A stretch of 64,000 nt of DNA from Pseudomonas sp. stari2 (GCF_040760005.1 NZ_CP099760.1:3219501-3283500); one strand, 5' to 3'; shown: positions 46,043 to 54,743, counted from the first letter of the stretch. Notes: generated by a model from the letters alone, not told the origin. Program-made: numbers and translations.

Positions 46043-46439
46043 GGCCGCAACCCTTGCCCGAACGGGCCTCTGCCTCGATCTCGATAACGTATTCAGGGCT
46101 GACCAGTCGAGAGACTTCCAGCAGCATTGTCGTCGGTGGATACCCTTCGAAAAACGCTTTGTGCGCCCGCGCGATTTCTGGCAAGAGATCCATGTTGGTG
46201 GTGTACATGCGTGTGGCAATGATGCGGCTACGATCTTCACCCAGTTGTTTCAGCGCCTGTTCGATGATTTTCAGGCATCGCCGTGTCTGGGCATAGGCAT
46301 CACCGGGCTTGAAGGGCTTGCCGTTCTTGCGAAATGCCACCGTACCTCCGACCAGAATAGTGTTGCCGGCCTTCACGGCTCTGCAGTAACCGGCGAGGCG
46401 TTCCCAAGGTGCTCCGGAATAAACACGTTTGAATTTCAT
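46035..46439 (-). CDS. RidA (YjgF/UK114) family protein
   Basis: A 134-residue RidA-fold protein. The trimer-forming core is recognisable in GTVAFRKNGKPFKPGDAYAQ (about residue 32), RMYTTNMDLLPEIARAHKAFF (quoted in part; about 78) and TMLLEVSRLVSPEYVIEIEAEA (about 103), where the Arg of EVSRL matches the substrate-binding arginine of active RidA. RidA proteins hydrolyse reactive enamines and imines, and related proteins do specialised steps in biosynthesis. It starts two bases after the P450 fusion gene stop (GTCTTAACC leader) and is translationally coupled to the hydrolase. Confidence 0.9.
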   Translation of the reverse strand: MKFKRVYSGAPWERLAGYCRAVKAGNTILVGGTVAFRKNGKPFKPGDAYAQTRRCLKIIEQALKQLGEDRSRIIATRMYTTNMDLLPEIARAHKAFFEGYPPTTMLLEVSRLVSPEYVIEIEAEARSGKGCGHE

Positions 46440-46441
46440 GG

Positions 46442-49258
46442 TTAAGACTCCTGTCCCAGATCGACCGGAAGCGTCTTCAAACCCCGGAATTGCAGGTTGT
46501 TGTTTCGCCACGTGCCAGGCCGGCGTGCGATGAGGTGCAAGTGGGGAAAACGTTTCAACAGCGAGGTGAACACGATCTCGGCCTCAAGCCGGAACAGCGC
46601 CGTGCCCATGCAGAAGTGTTCACCTCTCCCGAACGTCAGGTGTTCGTTCCTTGGTCGACGTATATCGAAGTTATCGGGATCGGGGAATTTTGTCGGGTCA
46701 CGATTGGCGGCGGCCCGGACCAGATAAACCAGCTGTCCCTTTTTCATCGTGACGTCGCCGATGGTGACGTCCTCCATGAGCACCCTATGGCTCAGAGAAC
46801 CGGCAGGATCGAAGCGCAGCATTTCTTCAATGAATGAGCCAATCAATGTCGGGTCTGCCAACAGAGTCTTGAGTTGTCCGGGATGCTTCAGCAAATGCAA
46901 CAGGCCGAGGCTCAACTGGTCTGCGCTGGTGGTGTAGCCCGCCACCAGAATGAACACGATCTGTGCCAGCACTTCATCGAGACTGGCGGCGCTGTTCTGA
47001 CCACTCTCCAGTACCCGGCTCACGAGATCATCCCTGGGTTGCCTGCGCCGTTGTTCAATGAGAACAGCGAACCAGGCGTACATCTCCTTGATACCTTCCA
47101 TGGCCTGCTCCGGTCCTTGATCCGCGTCCTGGCTGCCGCCAAGGAACATCACGATGTCTCGTGTCCAGCGCCGAAGATTCAACGCCTCGTCATCTTCCAT
47201 GCCATACAGCCTGGCCAGAATCAGTGCCGGAATCCGGTCAAAAAACCCGGTTTTCAAATCGGTCTGCCCGTGTAAACCTGACAGTTCTCGATCAGTGATG
47301 TCTTGAATGACCGTCCGCAAGGACTCGATGGAGCGCGGTGTGAAGGCATTACCCAGTAACTGACGGCTGGCTTTGTGAAACTTGCCATCCTGGGAGTACA
47401 TCCATCCGGACGCCAGCTTGATGAATTCGGTTACGTGCATGCGTTTGTTTCCAGGCACCCGGGAATCAATCAGTTGTTGCATGCGGTCTGAAGAGAATCG
47501 CCGGGAATCGGCCTGTGCGGCGAAGACATCGCTATAGCGGGTCAGAAACCAGGCGTGCAAATGTTCGCACCAATAGACCGGCCGATTTTCCCGTAGCCAG
47601 GCGTAGGCCTTGTAAGGATTGCGAATCGTATTGCGGTTCGAGAAATTCGGCTCATTGTCGTACAGCGGTTTTGTGAAGCGCTTTACGTAATCCTTTTTGC
47701 CGATGGGGGCGCTCACCAGCTCTGACGGTGGTTTGAGCAGCTTGTTGATCAAGAGCAATTGAGCTTTGGTGGAGTGTCGCTCCAGCTCGGTGCCTACGAC
47801 GAGCCCCCAGTCATAAAGTTTCGAGGAAAAGACACCGACGATGTCCTGAAGTGTCTCGGCTGACACTAGCGAATGGCGTTTGCCTTCTTCGATTATCAGA
47901 TCCAGCGCGCGGGCGCAGGTGAGCGCAACCGCCTGGCGATGGGTGAACTCACCGGCATTGCGGCACTGATCGACAATCTGCGATTCAATCCGTTGGGCGA
48001 TGTTTTCGCTGGCAAACCGTGGCCGGTTTATGGCGTCCCGTGCAACCTGACAGCACAGGACGTTGTTATCGCCTGCGAAGGTCGTGCTGATCTCGTGATC
48101 CATGCACAAGGTGATGATTTGATTGTCATGGTGAAATCCCTGCGAACCACATAATTCTCTGCATGCCCTCATGACCTCAAGTCCCAGCCATGTGCCGGTG
48201 CTTTTGACGATGGCCGCGAGGATATGCAGCTCTGTTCTGCGGGACGGCTGATGCCAGCACGCTTCGAATCGCGCCAGCACTGCATGCTCCAGCAACCTCA
48301 AGGCCAAGACTTTGAGTTGCTCGACATAAAGTCGCTGTCGAAACAGAGGCCTGGTGAGGAGAGGTTGGTTGTTGTCGTCAGCCCTGACCAAACGATGGCA
48401 AGCGAAGCGGTACGTCAGATAAACACACATACCGGCGGCACCACGTGCGCCAGCGATAAGGAAAAGTCGCTCCTGAATGAAGGTCTGCATCGCACATGTC
48501 AGGCGTTCCTTTCGTGGAACCTCACTGGTGAAAACACCGTCGGGAGATAACCTGGCATAGCGTTGCATCATCGCGTCCGGCGATAGCTTCATTTCAGAAA
48601 AACGGATGCCGGCAACTTGATTGGCGTGAATGCCACCCTTGGGATCGCAGGAGGTAACGCTGACACCAGGCAGGAGTGGACCGTTCGCTTTCTCGCGAAT
48701 TCGTACCCGGAACCAATGCAACCCCTCGTCCACGTCATTGACGATCAGACGTCCCAGCACCATTACCACCCCTGCTGCGTGCAATGCGTTGCCGATCCAG
48801 AATTTGCAGGACTGCGGTGTGGGAGAGTTCAGAATCAGGCAATGGTTTTGCGGGTCATAGGTGATTGTGGTTTGCAGGTTGCCGACATCGGAGCCGCTGA
48901 CGATCTCCGTGCAGCCGAAAGCGTAGACCGCACCCAACTCGCAGATTTCTTGGTGGTACTGCGCGGTCTGAAGCTGACTGCCGTGGGCAAACAATGCATC
49001 GCCGGCAATGAAGTGGTCGACGATGCAGGCAAGCAATGAATAGTCCCAGGCGCCGATAAACGCTGCTCGCTCAAGCATCAACCTGAAAGCGGACTTATAG
49101 CGCTGGCCCAGCCACATGTCATTGGTCATGAGCCCATTGCCGATGATCGCGCGCATACGATCGATATTCAGATCCATGTATGCGCGCAGCGACAGGCGAT
49201 GACGCTTCCCGGGGTCGAAAAGGGGTGTTTGCAGTAAATGCAGTAGTGGGTCGCTCAT
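46442..49258 (-). CDS. Acyl-CoA oxidase-like flavoprotein fused to cytochrome P450
   Basis: A 938-residue fusion. Residues about 1-520 follow peroxisomal-type acyl-CoA oxidases: LFDPGKRHRLSLRAYMDL, FGCTEIVSGSDVGNLQTT (about 115-130), and a helical end with CGSQGFHHDN (about 370-379). Residues about 530-938 are a complete P450: I-helix VAGYTTSAD (772-780), ExxR as EMLR (812-815), and heme loop TFGRGEHFCMGTA with ligand Cys 883. No reductase or ferredoxin domain is present. The oxidase glutamate of the FEGEN motif aligns with Ala 395 (FAGDN), though Glu 263 (QERLFL) falls where isovaleryl-CoA dehydrogenase has its base. ATG 49258 has AGAGGA seven bases upstream. I recall an acyl-CoA dehydrogenase-P450 fusion in P. 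fluorescens named CYP221; the function is not known to me. Confidence 0.92.
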   Translation of the reverse strand: MSDPLLHLLQTPLFDPGKRHRLSLRAYMDLNIDRMRAIIGNGLMTNDMWLGQRYKSAFRLMLERAAFIGAWDYSLLACIVDHFIAGDALFAHGSQLQTAQYHQEICELGAVYAFGCTEIVSGSDVGNLQTTITYDPQNHCLILNSPTPQSCKFWIGNALHAAGVVMVLGRLIVNDVDEGLHWFRVRIREKANGPLLPGVSVTSCDPKGGIHANQVAGIRFSEMKLSPDAMMQRYARLSPDGVFTSEVPRKERLTCAMQTFIQERLFLIAGARGAAGMCVYLTYRFACHRLVRADDNNQPLLTRPLFRQRLYVEQLKVLALRLLEHAVLARFEACWHQPSRRTELHILAAIVKSTGTWLGLEVMRACRELCGSQGFHHDNQIITLCMDHEISTTFAGDNNVLCCQVARDAINRPRFASENIAQRIESQIVDQCRNAGEFTHRQAVALTCARALDLIIEEGKRHSLVSAETLQDIVGVFSSKLYDWGLVVGTELERHSTKAQLLLINKLLKPPSELVSAPIGKKDYVKRFTKPLYDNEPNFSNRNTIRNPYKAYAWLRENRPVYWCEHLHAWFLTRYSDVFAAQADSRRFSSDRMQQLIDSRVPGNKRMHVTEFIKLASGWMYSQDGKFHKASRQLLGNAFTPRSIESLRTVIQDITDRELSGLHGQTDLKTGFFDRIPALILARLYGMEDDEALNLRRWTRDIVMFLGGSQDADQGPEQAMEGIKEMYAWFAVLIEQRRRQPRDDLVSRVLESGQNSAASLDEVLAQIVFILVAGYTTSADQLSLGLLHLLKHPGQLKTLLADPTLIGSFIEEMLRFDPAGSLSHRVLMEDVTIGDVTMKKGQLVYLVRAAANRDPTKFPDPDNFDIRRPRNEHLTFGRGEHFCMGTALFRLEAEIVFTSLLKRFPHLHLIARRPGTWRNNNLQFRGLKTLPVDLGQES

Positions 49259-49615
49259 GAAACGTTCCTCTCGCAGATTTCGAAACCATGGATTCGAAAA
49301 CCACCAGATTCGCGGAGCTGGCGAAAAACACACTTGCCCGCCTGCTACAGGCGGGGCATTTGGGCGGACTGCTGATTACGCAGAAATGCGGTGTTTGAGG
49401 AAAATAACGGTTCAGTCAAAGCGCAAAGCCAGCTCGCTTCTCAACGGCATTGAGCGTTTTCCTATAGCCAGACTACCGATGTCATCGCTACTGGACATTA
49501 CAGCGGGCCAGACTTCAAAGTGAAAGGCAGACAGATCTGTGCGGTACAAAGTTGAAAGGTAGTCGTTGGTCATGTCTTGGCAAGGACGTTCGATAACCTT
49601 CGGTCGGATCACGTT
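49259..49615. other. 357-base intergenic region upstream of the P450 fusion operon
   Basis: This region must hold the promoter of the P450 operon. It is relatively AT-rich (29 G/C in the 60 bases from 49381). It contains an eight-base-pair stem, CCCGCCTG-CTA-CAGGCGGG (49337-49355). A minus-strand frame, 49412-49573, could encode 53 residues starting MTNDYLSTLYRTDLSAF, but it lacks a good ribosome binding site and I recognise no homologue. No clear -35/-10 pair or regulator site could be assigned by eye. Confidence 0.4.
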
Positions 49616-50311
49616 TTACCCGCGACCACTAAGCACTTCACTGATGCTCCGCCGCTTGGCATGCAACTCACTGGCATGAATCAACTGCTCCAGGTCCTCC
49701 GGCGTGACATCGATGAATGCTTCCATGTCGGCCAGCGCCCGTTTCAGGTCTTCGGCGGTGATGGCCTGATTGTCGACCGGCGCCACGGCCGGCGCAGGTT
49801 CGGCGGGGCGCTTCGGGTAGCGGATGCGGGTCAGGTTGTTGTAGGCCAAAGCGGCCAGCAGCATGCACGCGGCGCTGAGCATCACCGGTTCCAGGGCTTT
49901 CCAGTCCATGGCGATGGTCATCGGATCGGCCAGCACCATCGTCAATGCCACCGCGCCGGCCGGTGGATGCAGGCAGCGCAGCCAGCACATCAGGATCAGC
50001 GCCATGCCTGCCGCGAGGCACGCGCTGCCCAAGGTTCGTCCGAGGACGTGGGCCACCAGCAACGCGACGACGCCCGCACACAGGTAGCCGCCGATGATCG
50101 ACCACGGCTGGGCGAGGGCGCCGGAGGACACCGCGAACAACAGCACCGCCGAAGCACCCAGCGGACCGATCAGGTGGTAGGCCACTTCAATGCCGAACAC
50201 CTGACTGCATGCCCACACACTGAACAACGTGCCCAGGGCCATGCCGATCGCGGCGCGGCTCCATTCGGTGGGGCGGGTGTTGATGGCAGCGGGCAACCAG
50301 CGAGCGAGCAT
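49616..50311 (-). CDS. HPP-family integral membrane protein
   Basis: A 231-residue membrane protein with four to five TM segments and the family-defining CLHPPAGAVALTMVLA (about residue 113). GPLGASAVLLFAVSSG and AQPWSIIGGYL (about 48-72) are further HPP signatures; related proteins in plants and cyanobacteria carry nitrite. The C-terminal cytoplasmic tail (about 175-231) is acidic and helical. It lies beyond the terminator of the upstream operon, so it is probably expressed on its own. Confidence 0.88.
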   Translation of the reverse strand: MLARWLPAAINTRPTEWSRAAIGMALGTLFSVWACSQVFGIEVAYHLIGPLGASAVLLFAVSSGALAQPWSIIGGYLCAGVVALLVAHVLGRTLGSACLAAGMALILMCWLRCLHPPAGAVALTMVLADPMTIAMDWKALEPVMLSAACMLLAALAYNNLTRIRYPKRPAEPAPAVAPVDNQAITAEDLKRALADMEAFIDVTPEDLEQLIHASELHAKRRSISEVLSGRG

Positions 50312-50343
50312 GAAGAACCGATCCTCTTGGGGAAACCGAAGGC

Positions 50344-50380
50344 AAAAAAAAGGACTTGTCCGTCAACCCGGAAAGTCCTT
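50344..50380 (-). terminator. Intrinsic terminator of the argH-like/ABC/deacetylase/MmgE operon
   Basis: On the minus strand, AAGGACTT-TCCG, a six-base loop, CGGA and AAGTCCTT (one bulge) are followed by a run of eight T residues overlapping the stem. It lies 91 bases past the stop of the MFS gene, so it closes the eight-gene operon before the HPP gene. Confidence 0.88.
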
Positions 50381-50470
50381 CGAAGCGTTCCAACTATTGG
50401 GGGAGGAACGTGCACAGTGTGCCAAGCAATCATGATGCTGACAAATTCATATAAATGCATCTTCAGTGCA

Positions 50471-51649
50471 TTATTTGTGAAGTAAAGCCACCCGCTGCCC
50501 GCTCATGAAGCACAGAAACCCGCCCATCGCGGTCAGCGCGCTGAGCGCGTAGAACATGGTAGGCGCCGGCGTGTGCATCAACAGGAAGCCGCAAATCACC
50601 GGGCTCAACGCGCCGCCAAGCGCTGCGAGGTTCTGCGCGCCGTAATAGCTACCACGCAGTTCTTCCGGGGCCAGGGTGTCGACGAACAGGAACTCCGACG
50701 GATAAATGATCATCTCGCCAAGGGTGAAGATGAACATCGCGATGCACCACGTCACCAGGCTGTCGGCCAGGCTGAAGCCGATCAGGCCGAGGATGAACAG
50801 ACTGGTGCCGGCGGCGATCCAGTAGCGCAGTTTTTCCCGGTTGAGAAAGCGGCCGATCTGGTATTGCAACAGGATTACCGCGATGGCGTTGCAGGCGAGC
50901 AGGGCGGCCATGGTTTGCAACGCGCGTTGCGAGTCTTCGACCACCAGCAGGTATTGCGACAGGTACAGCGTGAAACGCCCGTGAACCACGGTGCTGAGCA
51001 AACAACCGAAGGTGAACATGATCAGCGTGCGGTCGTTTTTCAGGGTAATCAGGGTTTTCAGGAAGCTTTGCGGCTGGCTGATGGCGGCAACCGGGCTGGC
51101 GTCCCTGGGAATACCGATCATCAGGAAGATGCTGCCGAAGGCTATGCCGGCGGCAATCAGGAACGGCGCAATCGGGTATACACCGGCGATCACCACACCC
51201 AGCATCGGGCCGGTGGCGTAGCCGATGTTGGTCAGGGTGTAGCGCAGGGAAAACGCCTTGGCCCGCTGACCCATGGGCAGGTTTTCACTGAGGATCGCCT
51301 TGGACCCGATCAGGAACAGCGCCGAAGCGGTTTCGGTGATGACCAGGGTGGCGGTCGTCAGGTACAGGTCTTTGGCGAAGGTCAGCAGCACGAAGCCGAT
51401 GGCGCTGGAGAGCATCGCCAGAATCAGCAACCGACGCTTCTCGAGTCGATCGATGATGTAGCCGCCGTACAGCGCAAGCAGGGTGGCGATGAACACCGCG
51501 ATGCCCAACAACAACCCGACGTCCTGTTGGTTGAGGCCGAGCTTGTTGCTCAAAAACAGCGTGAGCAAAGGGCTGGTGATGGCACGGCTGACGACGATGG
51601 TCAACGAAACGATCATCAGACGGCGGATAACGAGCGAGTAGGTGGCCAC
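50471..51649 (-). CDS. MFS transporter, MdtH-like drug/metabolite exporter type
   Basis: A 392-residue, twelve-TM permease. The loop GGYIIDRLEKRRLLI (about residue 62) is the MFS A-motif between TM2 and TM3. The start RRLMIVSLTIVVSRAITSPLLTLFL resembles the DHA1/MdtH branch. It starts with GTG (51649), 16 bases after the MmgE/PrpD stop, and precedes the terminator, so it belongs to the operon. It could export a product or surplus substrate of the pathway, or import it alongside the ABC system. Confidence 0.85.
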   Translation of the reverse strand: MATYSLVIRRLMIVSLTIVVSRAITSPLLTLFLSNKLGLNQQDVGLLLGIAVFIATLLALYGGYIIDRLEKRRLLILAMLSSAIGFVLLTFAKDLYLTTATLVITETASALFLIGSKAILSENLPMGQRAKAFSLRYTLTNIGYATGPMLGVVIAGVYPIAPFLIAAGIAFGSIFLMIGIPRDASPVAAISQPQSFLKTLITLKNDRTLIMFTFGCLLSTVVHGRFTLYLSQYLLVVEDSQRALQTMAALLACNAIAVILLQYQIGRFLNREKLRYWIAAGTSLFILGLIGFSLADSLVTWCIAMFIFTLGEMIIYPSEFLFVDTLAPEELRGSYYGAQNLAALGGALSPVICGFLLMHTPAPTMFYALSALTAMGGFLCFMSGQRVALLHK

Positions 51650-51665
51650 GGAAAATCAAATGTCC

Positions 51666-53018
51666 TTATTCGGTTAACAGGTGCTCGAGATCGCGCACGG
51701 AATCCAGCGTTTGCAGTTGCCACAGCTGCGCCAAAAGCGGTTCGGCCTTGACCGGTGAAATCACTCGCAACGCCAGACTGAAAAACTTTTCCTCCAGCGC
51801 CGCCTCGCTCAGCGGATTGCCCGGCGCACCCAGCGGCACCTCGACGCACAGGCTCGCCTCACGCCCGTCGCGGGTTCGAACAATGACCACCGGCTCGCCA
51901 TCCTCCGACAGTCGCTCATCCACTTCAAGGCGAATGCGCGTCAGCCATTGAGCGATGCGCGGATCGTTGCGCGGCTGCTCATCGTAAGCCTCGAGTCGAC
52001 AGTGCCCGTGCACCAGTCGCGCGGCGAGGGCGTAGGGCAGGCTCATCTGCGCGGCGGCGAGGCTGCGGGTGTCGCGACCGCCACACATGTCGAGCAGAAA
52101 CCCGCACAGGTTCACCTGGACGTCTTCCACCTGATCGGCGCCGACCTGCAATTGCTCCAGCAACAAACCGAGCGCATCGATCGCCGAATGGGTGCCACGG
52201 CAGGCGGCGTAGGGTTTGATCGAACAGCGCGCGAGTTTCCAGACCTGTCCCAACCCGGCGTCCAATGCATCCGGTTGCGCGCTACCCGGCGCGAGAGTCT
52301 TGAGAAATCCCCCCCAGACATCATCGAACAACACCGACGGCCCGCTGACGCCTTCGCGAGCAAAACGCGCCGCGAGCAGACCACCTTCGGCAGCGCGTCC
52401 GCTGTGCAGTTTCTTGCTTTGCGAACCGTCGTGGATGAACGCCCACAACCCGCCGCTGAAACTGCCGGCGATGCCCAGCGCCGACACCGTTTGCCCGACA
52501 TCCAGCGCAAAGATCCGCGCACAGGCCGCGGCCGCGCCGAACACGCCGCAGGTGGCGGTGGAGTGCCAACCGGCGCTGTTGTGCGCCGCATAACTGCCGC
52601 AGGCTTCCAGCACCCGCCGGCCGATTTCATAGCCGATCACCACAGCAGTGATGAACTCGCGACCGTCCACCGGGCGATCCACCAGTGACAGCGCCGCCAT
52701 CACCGCCGGCAGCACCACCGCGCCGGAATGATCGCAACCGCCGGTGTCGTCCAGTTCCAGCGCATGGGCGGCGATACCGTTGAGCAATGCGGCGTGCCCC
52801 GCACCGACGCCCAGTGTTGTACCCCAGACCAGTGCGGTGCCCGGTTCGGCGCCGAACACCTGCCGAGCCTGGAGCGCCACCGCACTGTCGGCCCCGGCCA
52901 GCGCTGCGCCGAAGGTGTCGAGAATGTGTCGCTTGGCCTGTTCCACCAACGCTGGGGGCAGATCTTCAAACCGGGTCTCGGCGCAAAACTGTGCCAGCCG
53001 CTGCATGCGTTCGGTCAT
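51666..53018 (-). CDS. MmgE/PrpD family protein
   Basis: A 450-residue member of the family that includes 2-methylcitrate dehydratase, cis-aconitate decarboxylase and iminodisuccinate epimerase. Signatures include LDTFGAALAGADS (about residue 33), HALELDDTGGCDHSGAVVLPA (about 85; Asp-Asp and His typical of the active site), GWHSTATCGVFGAAAACARI (about 150) and IKPYAACRGTHSAIDA (about 268), each quoted in part. It is not beside prpB/prpC, so methylcitrate metabolism is unlikely. The start overlaps the deacetylase stop by four bases. An isomerase, epimerase or dehydratase step on a dicarboxylate-like compound is inferred. Confidence 0.88.
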   Translation of the reverse strand: MTERMQRLAQFCAETRFEDLPPALVEQAKRHILDTFGAALAGADSAVALQARQVFGAEPGTALVWGTTLGVGAGHAALLNGIAAHALELDDTGGCDHSGAVVLPAVMAALSLVDRPVDGREFITAVVIGYEIGRRVLEACGSYAAHNSAGWHSTATCGVFGAAAACARIFALDVGQTVSALGIAGSFSGGLWAFIHDGSQSKKLHSGRAAEGGLLAARFAREGVSGPSVLFDDVWGGFLKTLAPGSAQPDALDAGLGQVWKLARCSIKPYAACRGTHSAIDALGLLLEQLQVGADQVEDVQVNLCGFLLDMCGGRDTRSLAAAQMSLPYALAARLVHGHCRLEAYDEQPRNDPRIAQWLTRIRLEVDERLSEDGEPVVIVRTRDGREASLCVEVPLGAPGNPLSEAALEEKFFSLALRVISPVKAEPLLAQLWQLQTLDSVRDLEHLLTE

Positions 53019-53905
53019 ACGAGGTAGTCCCGATAGTGGCGTTCATACACTGACGCTGGGTGATCCTGCGCGACCGGCGCCGCCGTTTGCGCCCACCACT
53101 GCGCGACTTCGGCGCCGGTGGCGATCCACACGTCGTCATGCTGCTGAATGCCTTGCAGCAATTCGCGCAGCACGCCGATGCGCCCCGGCGTGGCAATGAT
53201 TTCCGGGTGCAGGCGCAGCACGTAGCACAGTCCGAAGCGGTGAAATCCGGCGAAGTCCATTTGCAGGTTGCCCAGGGTGTGGCTGTAGGAGGCGATCCGC
53301 GATTGCGCCGGCGGCACGGCCGGGCTCAGGTTGAAGGCGAAATAGGGTTCGTCTTCCAGTTCGTAATGCAGCGGCAACTCGACGACTTCAGGCGCGGTTG
53401 GATGAAGGAACGGCAGGTCATCGCCGCGCCATGAGGACGACCAGTGGATGCCGTGATCCTTCAAGGCTTCGATGAATCCCGGTGCGCCGTTACCCGCAGG
53501 AATCCGGAAACCGGTCGGACGCACGCCGGTCATTGCTTTCAGCGCTGCGCAGCCTTTGGCGATTTCCGCGCTTTGGGCTGCCAGATCCAGCGTGTCGTAA
53601 TCCTGATGGCGGTAGCCGGCGCAGGCGATTTCATGGCCGTCAGCCTGGATCGCGGCGATATGCTGCGGGTTTTCCTCGGCGACGATGCCGGGCACGAACC
53701 AGCTGCTGCGCACCCCGAGTTCCCTGAACAGGCCGAGCAATCGCTCTACACCCCGTTGTGTGCCGTAGCGCCACACCGACAACGTCTTGTCGCGCCCGGC
53801 AACTTCCGGGGCCTGGGTGAGAATGCCGTGGATGTCGTTGTAATCGACGGTCAGCACCACCGCGCAGCGTTTGCGGGCGGGCCAGAGATTGTCAGCGTCA
53901 GCCAT
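53015..53905 (-). CDS. Polysaccharide-deacetylase-fold protein B (PuuE-like), metal site degenerate
   Basis: A 296-residue NodB/PuuE-fold hydrolase homologue: CAVVLTVDYNDIHG (about residue 14), VRSSWFVPGIVAEENP (about 68), ACAGYRHQDYD (about 93), GFRIPAGNGAPGF (about 132) and WSSSWRGDDLPF (about 154). Compared with its neighbour, the second motif-1 aspartate reads as Asn and the first histidine of HxxxH as Ala (AGYRH). PuuE allantoinase is reported to work without metal, so activity is still possible. It may be the partner subunit of protein A. It overlaps the neighbours by eight and four bases. The substrate is probably an amide or imide, not a polysaccharide. Confidence 0.87.
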   Translation of the reverse strand: MADADNLWPARKRCAVVLTVDYNDIHGILTQAPEVAGRDKTLSVWRYGTQRGVERLLGLFRELGVRSSWFVPGIVAEENPQHIAAIQADGHEIACAGYRHQDYDTLDLAAQSAEIAKGCAALKAMTGVRPTGFRIPAGNGAPGFIEALKDHGIHWSSSWRGDDLPFLHPTAPEVVELPLHYELEDEPYFAFNLSPAVPPAQSRIASYSHTLGNLQMDFAGFHRFGLCYVLRLHPEIIATPGRIGVLRELLQGIQQHDDVWIATGAEVAQWWAQTAAPVAQDHPASVYERHYRDYLV

Positions 53906-54743
53906 GGTGATGCTCCTTCAGCCACCAGCGTGCTACGTCGCGACAGGTGGCGAACCACACGTCATCGCGCTGGCGCATGTGTTCGAAGAGTTTCTCCAAC
54001 AACAGGATGCGTCCCGGTTTGCCGGTGATTTTCGGGTGGAACAGGGTGGTCAGGCACAGGCCTTCGTCCATCGCGCCGTCGTACTCGCGCTGCCAGTTGT
54101 CGAGGGTCAGCTCGTAGCTGGCGGTGCGGTCGAGCCCGGAAGGAAAGTTCGGTGCGCGGGTGTAGGCGAGGGAGGCGTAGTCGTCCATTTCCCAGCGGCC
54201 GGGGATTTCCACCAAGGGCGTGTCGTGGCCGGGGACGTTGACCAGATACGGGCGATCATCGCCGCGCATGCTGCTGGAATAGATGACGCCGTTGTCCGCC
54301 AGCATCGCTGGCGTCTCGGCACGCCAGTCGCCGGACGGAGTGCGAAAGCCCTCGGCGCGGATGTGCAGGTATTGCCAGAAGACGTCGCGGGACTTGTTCA
54401 TCACGGCCTGCTGCTGGTCCAGCGTCAGGGCGTAGAAGGATTCGTGTTTGTAGCCGTGGTAGGCGACCTCATGGCCGCGCTCGACGACGGCCTGGCACTG
54501 TTTCGGCCAGTTTTCCACGACCCACGCGGGGACGAAGAAGGTGGTCGGGATCTTGAAGGTGTCGAGCAGATCCAGCAGGCGTGGCAATGCGCGGTAGGGT
54601 CCGTAGCCGCCGAAGCCGAAATACTCGGGTTTGTGCCAGATCGAGTTGTTGAGCATGGCATCGCCGGTCGGGCCGTCGAGGTCGAAGGCCAGGGCCAGGC
54701 AGGCTTTGTGCTGGTCGGGCCAGGTGGGTTGCAGGGAGGACAT
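53898..54743 (-). CDS. Polysaccharide-deacetylase-fold protein A (PuuE-like)
   Basis: A 281-residue NodB/PuuE-fold enzyme with intact metal-site motifs: LAFDLDGPTGD (motif 1, about residue 20), AYHGYKHESFY (HxxxH, about 95), GFRTPSGDWRAETP (about 134) and YSSSMRGDDRPY (about 156). No signal peptide, so it acts in the cytoplasm on a small molecule that the ABC importer could deliver. Cleavage of a linear or cyclic amide is the usual chemistry of this branch. ATG 54743 has GGGAGG upstream in the mRNA. It is paralogous to the following gene and overlaps it by eight bases. Confidence 0.88.
   Translation of the reverse strand: MSSLQPTWPDQHKACLALAFDLDGPTGDAMLNNSIWHKPEYFGFGGYGPYRALPRLLDLLDTFKIPTTFFVPAWVVENWPKQCQAVVERGHEVAYHGYKHESFYALTLDQQQAVMNKSRDVFWQYLHIRAEGFRTPSGDWRAETPAMLADNGVIYSSSMRGDDRPYLVNVPGHDTPLVEIPGRWEMDDYASLAYTRAPNFPSGLDRTASYELTLDNWQREYDGAMDEGLCLTTLFHPKITGKPGRILLLEKLFEHMRQRDDVWFATCRDVARWWLKEHHHG

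Noticed and set aside
49412-49573. 53-residue minus-strand frame upstream of the P450 fusion gene
   Set aside because: No good ribosome binding site and no recognisable homologue; kept only as a note in the intergenic entry.
51666-53018. Calling the MmgE/PrpD gene prpD (2-methylcitrate dehydratase)
   Set aside because: No prpB, prpC or acnD nearby, and the neighbours handle amino-acid-like compounds.
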